Shown here: positions 36,333 to 45,296 of the stretch, piece after piece
Position numbering within the stretch: position 1 is the stretch's first letter
Layout of the letters: each line of letters starts with the position of its first letter
Origin: Megaleporinus macrocephalus
Taxonomy: Eukaryota > Chordata > Actinopteri > Characiformes > Anostomidae
Assembly: GCA_021613375.1 (NCBI GenBank)
Contig: CM038728.1
Location: forward strand, 35,283,799-35,347,798
Direction of reading: 5' to 3'
Length of the DNA stretch: 64,000 nucleotides
The notes under the pieces: model-generated
What the model was told of the DNA's origin: nothing
Database searches by the model: none
What the model saw: only the letters and a program-made list of their open reading frames with translations
Made by a program: the position numbers and the translations under genes

Positions 36333-36739
36333 GCTGGGTTTATAATCTGCTGTGTAGTTAAACTCCAGAGTAAAGTTTTTTCTCTCCTTTAAAAAAAAGA
36401 AAAGGAATAAAAGAAAAGATGACGTGCGGCTCGTCGGTGGGACTCGTTCGACCTCAGCCTCTATTTTCTGCCTCAGTGAGCTTCAGAGCTCCGCCGGCCG
36501 CTGGTCCCCCTGCAGGAGTTTACAGACCTGCTGGAAATCAGGCAGGATCTGCGTCTGCACCTCAGCGAGGGTCAAAACGTCAAACCTCTGCAGAACGCTC
36601 CCACATCCCGCATGAACCAGGAAAACCAGACCAACAGGAGGAGGAGCAGAGACAACGGAGCGCTAAACGAGGCCCCTGATCCATCCCAGAACCTGACCCA
36701 TCACCCTCAAACCACAGCAACCGTTCTGTTCTGGGATCC
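36333..36739. other. Unique region
   Basis: About 400 bp, GC-moderate at 36420-36680. Two overlapping plus frames (36419-36679, 36424-36615) have no family motif. Confidence 0.45.
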
Positions 36740-37194
36740 TATTCGCCAGATTCCTAATCTAATGTTCCACCTTAAACACTGCAGCTACTACTGCCACCAA
36801 ACTGCAGCACCGTTTAAGGTGGAACGGATAGTTCCCAAAACAAGCTACTGAACTTCAGGTGGGAACTAAACATGGAAAGAAGTTCTCTACAACTAGAGTG
36901 GAAGACCACTGATGACAGGTGGTTTAAAAGCGAGTCGTCAGTAATTAATTCCACCTGAAGCTGTTCTAGTCGTTGTTCTTGGCTCGTACTGCAAACCTGA
37001 CTCTGCCATGTAGGCTCCTCCTCCACAGCATCCAGAGGATGTGACCTATTCTCTCTCAGGAGGCCACCCAGGTCCTGTCTGTCTCCTTCCCATGTGGTCC
37101 ATCAGAGTCTTCAACTGACCCAGACTGTATCACGGCTCGTCCTCAGTGTGTTCCCTTCACTGTAGCTTCTCATATCAGATTTGAAACCTTGTAC
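36740..37194. repeat. Dispersed repeat family R3, copy 1
   Basis: It begins CCAGATTCCTAATCTAATGT, TTCCACCTTAAAC ... GCAGCACCGTTTAAGGTGGA (a hairpin), then TTCCCAAAACAAGC, GGAAAGAAGTTCTC, TTCTTGGCTCGTACTGC and CATGTGGTCCATCAGAGTCT. The same order recurs at 39225-40055, interrupted there by about 400 bp. A scrap, GCAGCACCGTTTAAGGAGGA, is at 52807. The right half may be the 3-prime non-coding end of the minus-strand Tc1 relic next to it. Confidence 0.8.
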
Positions 37195-37835
37195 AATTGA
37201 AAGGTTCAGGTTCTCTGCTGGTCCTCCAGCCTGGATACAAGATGAGCTACGGTTGGAGACATACAGGTTCCATATGGCATCCTGCAGCACATGTATCCAC
37301 AGATGGTCCTGTAGATCCTGCACACTCGTAGCTGCTCCAATAAATGCTGGACTGGTGATAAATCTGGCTAATGGGCAGGACAAGGAAGTGTTGGGATCGT
37401 ATCACTACTAGTTGGGCTCCCAGAACTGCTCCCCAGATCTTTACACCAGCAGGTGGGTGAGTCAGGACTGAAGCATCACCACGAGGCTCCATACTCGAAC
37501 CTGACTGGCATTGTATTCCAAACTAAACCTGGATTCACCGCTAGAGATGATACAGATGGTACAGTTCAACTGTTGGAGCTGCTCATGCTTGTCAACATAT
37601 TAAACGATCCTCTCTACTGGAGGTCAGTCTTGGTGGTCCAGAGCCTGTTCACCGTGTGTGTGTGTGCCATCAGGTAACCTCAACACCTACTAACAGCTCG
37701 GACTAGATGGTGGTCAGTTGGTGGAAATGGCAGCCTGTTTGTCTCAGTCTGATGATGCGCCTCTCAAAGTCTGTCACAGGACAGAACATGTTCAAGTGAG
37801 TCATAGAGGCAGCAGGTCTCTCACTAAGAGGTCCA
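37195..37835 (-). pseudogene. Tc1-type transposase relic, internally deleted
   Basis: This is a dead Tc1-family transposase on the minus strand. From the N-terminus (high coordinates) it shows FERRIIRLRQTGCHFHQLT (about 37720-37785), fitting the first helix-turn-helix. Then come SGPPRLTSSREDRLI (37600-37650), the GRPR-type linker, and GESRFSLEYNASQVRVW (37493-37548), standing for the first catalytic block usually read DESRFSL. AGVKIWGAVLG with LVVIR (37390-37460) follows, and finally LQDAIWNLYVS with SCIQAGG (37220-37300), the C-terminal helix. The first catalytic Asp is replaced by Gly. About 80 residues between linker and DESRF, and most of the DNAP/DLNPIE region, are missing or scrambled. 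Full-length relatives are about 340 residues; this relic is near 210 codons. Stops and frame changes confirm it is inactive. It is a different lineage from the relic at 22720. Confidence 0.78.
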
Positions 37836-38459
37836 CCACCCAACAGCGGCCTCTGAGGGTCTTTAATATCTGGGTGCCTTATTTCAAACATTTCTTTTGA
37901 TCCATCTAACAAAATTTCTCGTAACATAAAGCAGAACTGTTGAAATGATGTAGAATCAGATAATATCAGACTCTGTGGCAACATGCAAATGAAACATCAT
38001 CACATTTTGTAAGTGACTTGTGATTGACAGGTCCAGGATCATCTCAAAGAGTAAAACAGTGGGGGGTCTTGTGCCCCACGTGTGCTGCACTGGGAAGAAC
38101 TGCATAAATGATTGGCCTGAACGTGCTCTTCCAGAAATTCTGGATTTGAGACCATGTCTGTAATGTAAGTGGTCTATGAATAAAACTGAATGGAGCTGAA
38201 GAAAATTCTCGGTGGACTGTCACGAAGACATGAAGCTGAATCTGTACATCAAGCCAGCGTATTAGTCCTGCAGTCACCGCACATGTAGGACCAGAGACCC
38301 TCCTTTAGATCTCAATTATTTATCAAAGACTTCATTTCTCAGCAGTAGGCAGACAGTAATGATACGGTCGCAGACTGCAGACAGCCCTGGCGCTGTGGGA
38401 CAGCCCTGCCGAGGGTTTTTCCCAAACTGGGAATAGTGTTCGGAAAGCTGCAAAGCTTC
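37836..38459. other. Unique region
   Basis: No gene is recognised. The interval 38290-38420 is smooth (TCTCAATTATTTATCAAAGA, 38311) and could be conserved. A 77-codon minus frame at 38044-38277 has no family motif. Confidence 0.45.
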
Positions 38460-38785
38460 GATACCCACAGTTCAATCCTGAACTCCTTCAACTTATTACA
38501 GACTTTTTACAGATTATTGCGGTTAGCTGTACAAACAAACAATGTTGGTCATATGGATGAAGAGATTCTTGGAATTGTGTTTTTTAGTTAAATGGGAAGC
38601 TGATACGAGCTTGCTCTCACCAGAGGTCCAGAAGCTCAGAGATATTTAGAGCACTGTAATTTAAAATAAGAGTAACTGACTCAATTTGTATAAGATGTTA
38701 TGCTTATTACTTTTTTAATCTTTAGGAAACTGGAGATAATCGTCTTTGATATCTGATGTTTGAAGCTCTGTAGATCTGCAGAGAA
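38460..38785 (+). repeat. Duplicated segment P, copy 1
   Basis: From CACAGTTCAATCCTGAACTC to GATGTTTGAAGCTCTGTAGA it matches 40632-40942 at high identity with small indels. The copies diverge right after GTAGATC. Confidence 0.88.
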
Positions 38786-39224
38786 TTCACTGAACAGGTG
38801 AGTGCAGCATGGTGTGTCTTTTCAGACGAGTCCAAGATCGATACACACATTGATGCACAGATTCTGGCAGACAGTGAATCAGTGTGTATTGTGTTTAAAC
38901 CTCTGACCACTAGATGGCAGTGTTGTAATCCATTTTCAGCTCCACTTCAACATTAACAAGCAGCACAAGGGCGCAGTGCTATTGTAAACATTGACAAACC
39001 TGTTCATGCAGTGGTGTGTTTTAATAGTAGGATTTTAAAAATCACAGTATATCACTTTACTTGCAGTATATTGTGATATATTGAATCGTGACCGCCGTAT
39101 CACAATACATATTATATCGCCAGGTTCTTGCCAATACACAGCCCTATGGTTTTAAAAGTGAGTGGCCAGTAAATGACAACCCAAGCAGGTCAGTAATTCA
39201 TGATTCTGTTCTAGTCTGAAGTTC
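38786..39224. repeat. Unique DNA and a dispersed repeat fragment
   Basis: The interval 39000-39150 reads AGTATATTGTGATATATTGA, ATCGTGACCGCCGTATCACA, then CGCCAGGTTCTTGCCAATAC and ACAGCCCT. I recognise this as the end of a common vertebrate/fish dispersed repeat. The remainder is unique. Confidence 0.6.
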
Positions 39225-40055
39225 CTGTTTGCCAGATTCGTAATCTAACGTACCACCTTAAGAATGTCATTTCAGCACCGTTTAAGGTGGAACAGGAAAG
39301 TTCCCAAAACAAGCTGTTGAACTTCAGGTTGGAACTGCAGGAAAGAAGTTCTCCAGACTACTGACAACAGGAGCTTTAGAAATTAGTCATCAGTAAATAA
39401 CTCCACCTAAATCCCCCCACCAAGTAACAGGACCAGTGTTAACTGTCAGTAACTTTCTTAAACAAGTAATGTCAGTACTCGTTACTTTGCTTTTGAGTTT
39501 CTCTCAAAAAAACAACAACAACCACACAAACAATACAACAGCAAACTGCAGGCACCAAACATGTCTTAGCCCAATGGACTTCAATAGAGCCAACCAAAAC
39601 CTGCCACACCTGCTCCAACTAATCAACCTCGTCCCAAATCACTGACTGGCTGGAGCCAAATAACTAATTATCTTTCTCAAACTCTTCCCTCTTCCTGAAA
39701 CAAGCAATGTCACTACTCATTACTCTGCTTCTGAGATGCTCTCCTAAACCCAAACACTAGCAAACAAACTTGAAAGAAACTTACAAGAGAAAATAGTCCT
39801 TCACTCTGATCTACAAAGCACTGAAGAGGTTCTATTCATAGTTCTTAGCTCATCCTGCACACCTGACTCTACAGCATTCAGAGACCCATTCTCTCTCGGG
39901 AGGCCACCCAGGTGCTTGTCCCTTGCTCCTGTCTGTCTCCTTCCCATGTGGTCCAGCAGAGTCTCTAACTGACCCAGATTGTATCACAGCTCGTCAACAG
40001 TGTGTTCCTTTCACTGTAGCTTCTCACATCAGATTTGAAACCTTGATGCTTAAGC
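39225..40055. repeat. Dispersed repeat family R3, copy 2, split by about 400 bp
   Basis: The left part (39225-39412) and right part (about 39818-40055) align with 36740-36960 and 36960-37190. Between them lie about 400 bp absent from copy 1, containing two similar halves (CAAGTAATGTCAGTACTCGT at 39462 and CAAGCAATGTCACTACTCAT at 39702) and a CACCTGCTCCAACTAATC segment at 39607-39624. The insert is itself repeat-like. Confidence 0.78.
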
Positions 40056-40174
40056 CCTTAAGTCTTAGCTTGACCCACCATCTTCAAGCTATATCAAGAC
40101 ATTTTTCTGATCTGGAGTAGAAACTGATGGAGCAAAGTTCTATTGTCTGTTTGAGAAGCACCACCTCAAGACTT

Positions 40175-40565
40175 GTGTGTTGTATCTTTCTTTCTAGGTA
40201 TTAGAACTGGGTCTTGGTTCTCAGGTACTCTGGATTGATAGAATCAGCGTCAGCAACAAGTCCGAGCAAGCCCTGAGCCTGAGCGGCTACTAGGAAACAA
40301 GCAAGTCAGTTAACTCTTCTTATCAAGTCATCACCTCATTTGTGGAATCCCAGTGTATGAATGTTGCCTGAATGCCAGGGTGGCATAGGTCAGCCAACAT
40401 TAACCATCTTTATAGGTCAAATGCCTGCTTGTGTTGGCCACTTTGTGTTAACTTTAACTTACATTCTTCTAGAATTTCTGTTCTAAATTTAGAATTTCTC
40501 TCTGCTACCATATTTGCTTCACTGTCAATCACTATACAATCTGAAAAGTCGTGATCAGGCTCAGA
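40175..40565 (+). repeat. Duplicated segment Q, copy 1 (no LINE)
   Basis: It runs from GTACTCTGGATTGATAGAAT and GTCAGCAACAAGTCCGAGCA through TTTGCTTCACTGTCAATCAC to GATCAGGCTCAGAATTC. The same segment occurs at 40958-41190 plus 42084-42165, where a LINE splits it. Confidence 0.9.
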
Positions 40566-40619
40566 ATTCCGTTTTTTTCAAGGCTTAGCAAGTCAGCTAC
40601 CAGGAAACAAGCAAGTCAG

Positions 40620-40945
40620 TTACCTCTTCTCACAGTTCAATCCTGAACTCCTTCAGTTTATTACAGGGGCTGTTGATTATTGTGGTTAGCTGTACGAACA
40701 ATGTTGGTCACATGGATGAAGAAATTCTTGGAATTGTGTTTTTTAGTTAGATGGTAAGCTGATGCGAGCTTGCTCTCACCAGAGGTCCAGAAGGCCGGAG
40801 ATATTTAGGGCGCTGTAATTTAAAATAAGAGTAACTGACTTCTATTTGTACAAGATAAGATTTTACGCTTATTACTTTTTTAGTCTTCAGGAAACTGGAG
40901 ATAATCGCCTTTGATATCTGATGTTTGAAGCTCTGTAGATCAGAA
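40620..40945 (+). repeat. Duplicated segment P, copy 2
   Basis: Second copy of the segment at 38460-38785, followed immediately by Q copy 2. The 86-codon minus frame here is chance. Confidence 0.88.
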
Positions 40946-41190
40946 GCCCTCTTGTTTCTTAGGTACGCTGGATTGATAGAATCAGCATCAGCAACAAGTC
41001 CAAGCAAGCCCTGAGCCTGAGCAGCTACCAGGAAACAAGTCAGTTAACTCTTCTCATCAAGCTGGCGCCTCATTTGTGGGGTTGAAGTGTATGAATGTTC
41101 AGCCAATGCTAACCATGTATGTAGGTCAAATGCCTCCTTGCATTGGGCACTTTGGGTCAACTTCAACTTACTTTCTTATAGAATTGCTGT

Positions 41191-42029
41191 TAGTACCTCG
41201 GGCTGTGGCTGGACAGCAAGCTAGACTGGACTGCTAACACTGAGCACCTGTACAGGAAGGGACAGAGTAGGCTGTACTTTCTGAGGAGGCTGCGGTTCTT
41301 TGGCATCTGCAGGAAACTCCTGTGGATGTTCTATCAGTCTGTGGTGGCCAGTGTCCTGTTTTACACCGTGGTGTGCTGGGGAGGCAGCACATCCAAGAAG
41401 GACACGTCCAGGCTGGACAAACTGTTCAGGCGGGCTGGCTCAGTGATCGGCCTGAAACTGGACTCTCTGGTGACGGTGGCAGAGAAGAAGACAATGGACA
41501 AACTTCTGGACATTATGGACGATGCCAGTCATCCTCTGAACACCGTCATCAGCAACCAGAGGAGTCTGTTCAGTGACCGACTGCTCCGACCCAAGTGCAG
41601 AACCAACAGACTCAAAAACTCCTTTGTCCTTCACGCCATCAGACTGTACAACTCCTCTCTGCAGGGGAGGAGGGCTCACAGGAGGACAGAGGATGGGATG
41701 AAGCAGTAGACTGATAATAACACAACCGGACTAAGTGCAATAACACTAGTTAACATTTAACATTAAACAAGTGCAATAACACTAGTTAACATTTAACATT
41801 AAACAAGTGCAATAACACTAGTTAACATTTAACATTAAACAAGTGCAATAACACTAGTTAACATTTAACATTAAACAAGTGCAATAACACTAGTTAACAT
41901 AAACAAGTGCAATAATAGTGTGCAATACCTCCCCAGTTAGATTTTTCTTTTTCTTTCTTTTTTCTTTATTTTGTACATTGGATTTTTTAATTTATATTCC
42001 TTTCATATGTTTCTTGTGTGTTTATTGTA

Positions 42030-42082
<53 letters not shown>

Positions 42083-42083
42083 C
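41191..42083 (+). mobile_element. 5-prime-truncated LINE insertion with tandem 3-prime region and (ATCT)n tail
   Basis: The insertion has three parts: the end of an ORF2 (41194-41709); a 3-prime region with five tandem 36-bp units GTGCAATAACACTAGTTAAC plus ATTTAACATTAAACAA (41735-41917) and a T-rich stretch; and a terminal (ATCT)n microsatellite at 42031-42081. A short microsatellite tail rather than poly(A) is typical of L2/CR1-type elements. Both borders are confirmed by the uninterrupted paralogous segment at 40465-40520. Confidence 0.88.
41194..41709 (+). pseudogene. C-terminal part of LINE reverse transcriptase, 171 open codons
   Basis: The frame is continuous from the truncation point to the stop TAG at 41707-41709. 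It opens with YLGLWLDSKLDW, then GQSRLYFLRRLRFFGI, FYQSVVASVLFYTVVCWGG and LDKLFRRAGSVIG, and ends with FSDRLLRPKCRTNR and SFVLHAIRLYNSS. These are the blocks that follow the reverse-transcriptase palm in L2/CR1/Jockey-type LINEs (YLG..ID..L.W; RL.FLR.LR; S.L.Y...CW.G). The catalytic FADD block and endonuclease lie upstream and are absent, so it cannot work alone. It could start at the Met at 41326, but that has no biological basis. The intact frame, in contrast to the relic at 18300, suggests a young insertion. A second frame (41322-41576) and a minus frame here are shadows. Confidence 0.88.
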
Positions 42084-42170
42084 CCTCTTTGCTGCCATAT
42101 TTGCTTCACTGTCAATCAATATTCAATCTGAAAAGTTGTGATCAGGCTCAGAATTCAGGTTTATCAAGCT

Positions 42171-43032
42171 TGTGTTTTATCGTCAGCCAATTACGAATGA
42201 CCTGAAGTTGAAAATGTTGGTTTGACACAGTACTGAATAGCTGACAGGACTAAGCCTGTATGTATTTGGTGCTATCGAAGCCTGTAGACACTGTAGAGAG
42301 CAGGGCTTTTGATTAGTAATTAACGAGGATTTAGCACAACAAGGCATCTCCTGTTCTCGTCTTTCGTTTAATCACGTTGTACGTTTACTCAGACAATGAA
42401 TTACCGCTCGTTCTCCAACTTAATAGTAGTGGGATTTCACATTGTCCTCATTTTTTCACTTCTTGCCTTAAAAATGAAAAAACAACAACAAACACCGATG
42501 GCTTTAATAAAATTTAACGCCTGGATCCTGAATTTCAAATAAGGAGCTGAGGGAGCAATGAAAGGCAGCGGTCAGGTACGGGGAGTTTTAAAGGTTCGGC
42601 CGATTGACAGAGGGGAGTGCAGGCATATGATAAGCACACACACACTATCAGATGCTGGCGGGGCTCCTCAGGTAGGCTTCTGAGCGCGCTGTTTATTAGC
42701 TGCCTGTGATGCCCTTCTCCAGCTTTGTTGGTCGGGACTGATCGTGATCAAAAGAGCCGGATGAATCCATGAATCGTGCGTGTGCCTGCTCGGCTCGGAC
42801 GGGGAAATAACTCCTGAGCGTTTGAACATCTGAGAGTCATGGCAGTCACTCTAAACTAACAAGCTGATAAGATCACATCTCAGTAGAAAATATGTTACCC
42901 CGTGTACACACAAACAAGTTTTGGGGGGAAGAATTTCAGAGAGTGAACCATTTTTCAGTGTGGTTACAAACTCAGAGGAAACTTCGTACTACACCTGTAA
43001 TACTTAGTCAATCACTAGTGTTTTACTACTGA
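42171..43032. other. Unique region
   Basis: About 860 bp without a recognised gene. The interval 42290-42480 is AT-leaning with TAATTAACGAGG, and 42540-42840 is mixed. Possible conserved non-coding DNA, not demonstrable here. Confidence 0.45.
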
Positions 43033-43893
43033 CCATACTGACAGACTGTAATACACTACAGGAAGCGTAGGGGGCGACGGTGATTCTGACTGACTGTAAT
43101 ACACTACAGGAAGCGTAGGGGGCGACGGTGATTCTGACTGACTGTAATACACTACAGGAAGCGTAGGGGGCGACGGTGGTTCTGACAGACTGTAATACAC
43201 TACAGGAAGCGTAGGGGGCGACGGTGATTCTGACAGACTGTAATACACTACAGGGACGTAGGGGGCGACGGTGATTCTGACTGACTGTAATACACTACAG
43301 GAAGCGTAGGGGGCGACGGTGGTTCTGACAGACTGTAATACACTACAGGGAGCGTAGGGGGCGACGGTGGTTCTAACAGACTGTAATACACTATAGGAAG
43401 CGTAGGGGGCGACGGTCGTTCTAACAGACTGTAATACACTACAGGAAGCGTAGGGGGCGACGGTGGTTCTGACAGACTGTAATACACTACAGGAAGCGTA
43501 GGGGGCGACGGTGGTTCTGACTGACTGTAATACACTACAGGAAGCGTAGGGGGCGACGGTGGTTCTGACAGACTGTAATACACTACAGGGAGCGTAGGGG
43601 GCAACGGTGGTTCTGACAGACTGTAATACACTACAGGGAGCGTAGGGGGCGACGGTGGTTCTGACAGACTGTAATACACTACAGGAGGCGTAGGGGGCGA
43701 CGGTGGTTCTGACAGACTGTAATACACTACAGGGAGCGTAGGGGGCGACGGTGGTTCTGACAGACTGTAATACACTACAGGGAGCGTAGGGGGCGACGGT
43801 GGTTCTGACAGACTGTAATACACTACAGGGAGCGTAGGGGGCGACGGTGGTTCTGACAGACTGTAATACACTACAGGGAGCGTAGGGGGCGAT
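43033..43893. repeat. 48-bp minisatellite, about 18 copies
   Basis: The unit is CAGACTGTAATACACTACAG, GGAGCGTAGGGGGCGACGGT and GGTTCTGA (48 bp; 43042, then 43090). Variants are GGAAGCG/GGGAGCG and GATTCTGA/GGTTCTGA. Because 48 is a multiple of 3, minus frames of a 16-residue repeat (YYSLSEPPSPPTLPVV) stay open for 207 and 77 codons. I treat these as artefacts. Confidence 0.96.
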
Positions 43894-44944
43894 ATGGGGG
43901 TGATTGTGTTTTAGTTACTTATTAGATTGAATGAGATTCTTTATCAGCGTTCTGTCTTCTTGACAGTCTCTGTGATGTTTTGCCTTCGCCCGGCGCTAGA
44001 ACGCCTCTGGGGTCCTATTCAGCGGCAGGTCACCTCAGAACGAAATGAAAAACGCTGGCTGCTCGTGTTGTCCTTCGACTGATCAACTTCTCTGAATCTA
44101 TCAGTCTCCTCTCGGCTGGATCTCGGTGGATGAAGAATGCTTTGTTGGTGACGGCAGTGAGAGAGTTAAGGTAAGACATTTGGCCTAATAACAAACCCCT
44201 TCCAGTACGGCGCGCTGTGATTCGATTAGAGCCGTGATTTATTTACCTGTTTGGCGCTGGAGGAGACCCCGCTGAGATTATTTTTGAGCGTAAATAATTT
44301 AATAAAAATGTCAGAACATAACTATGAGCCATTATGGTGATGTACGCCAGAGGTGCGCGGCAGAACAGGCCTGAGACAAGCATGTGCACGCAGTGCAGTA
44401 GCCCAGATCCAGTCTCGAGTCAAAGTGACTTGAGCAGAAGTAAAAGAAGCCTAGCAACAGATAAACACATCCAAAGACTATAGAACAAATCAGCGCTACA
44501 TGAGGGCTCCTCTGCACTGATACACCAGGATACACCAAACCTGAGAGTTACTTAACCAACGTACTGACAACGAATCCAGAACAACAACCTCAATAAGGTT
44601 TGGTTAGTTTTTTAACACAGCCATGAATTTGCTGACGCAGCCGCACCTTTAAATGCAGCTCTTAATGAAGAAACTCAAACCATAAAACTAAATTACAGCA
44701 CATACACGCAACAACAAGAACCCAAACATGAACCAACTGGACTTACGTTCATCTGCTCACAGCGTGAAGCATCATAATCACTGAGATGAACTTTTCTGCT
44801 CCTTTGATTTCTCTACAAAGCGTCTAACTCGGCTGATTAGCTTGCTTGCCATTTAGCGCATTGGCTGCAATGAAATGATACACAGCTCTGTTTCCACACA
44901 CACTGGTGCGGAAACACTTTGTTCAGGAATGCTTCTGAATACAG
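43894..44944. other. Unique region, candidate conserved non-coding island
   Basis: The interval 43970-44340 is smooth and unique, with GGCCTAATAACAAACCCCTT and TTGAGCGTAAATAATTTAAT, resembling conserved non-coding DNA. From 44340 to 44944 there is unique DNA without a recognisable gene. Confidence 0.4.
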
Positions 44945-45296
44945 GGGTGAGGCAAAAGTCTCTGGACACCCTGACGTATCTGAATACCACAGCAAGTAAC
45001 AGGTGAGGGGGCCTATATTGGGTCAAGAAACAGTTTTTTCAATGGGAAGGTGGTCGTGTAGCACATCAAAGAAGATCAGAACTGTATCAGAAATTGATTG
45101 ATGTAATCAGATTAGTAATATCTCTTGTGGTTCAAAGGTTATCAACACAGAAAGATACAACAACCACCACATTAAACACCATGTTCAGAGTGATGTACCT
45201 GCAGATCTGTTTTCAGCAACAGAGACAGCTCACTGACTAAGATCAACTGATCTTAGCTAACCACATTAACCAGCGTTAACTAGTATGATAGACAGC
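44945..45296 (+). repeat. Dispersed repeat family R2, copy 2
   Basis: GGGTGAGGCAAAAGTCTCTG, GACGTATCTGAATACCACAG, CAATGGGAAGGTGGTCGTGT and ATCAAAGAAGATCAGAACTG follow in the same order as the minus-strand copy at 20310-20650. The last 230 bp (from 45066) are duplicated after the array, at 47562-47745. Confidence 0.85.

Larger units (their letters stand above)
40946..42170 (+). repeat. Duplicated segment Q, copy 2, split by a LINE
   Basis: The left part ends at about 41190 in CTTATAGAATTGCTGTT. The right part resumes at about 42084 with TCTTTGCTGCCATATTTGCT. The uninterrupted equivalent at 40465-40520 reads GAATTTCTGTTCTAAATTTA and then TCTCTCTGCTACCATATTTG. No clean target-site duplication is seen. 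Confidence 0.85.

Noticed and set aside
35833..36345. Arg/Glu-rich frames of 170 and 143 codons
   Set aside because: They are translations of the GA/GATGG tract.
43248..43871. 207-codon proline-rich repeat protein on minus
   Set aside because: The 48-bp unit is a multiple of 3, so one open unit stays open; there is no start context, domain or unique end. Kept only as a low-interest finding.
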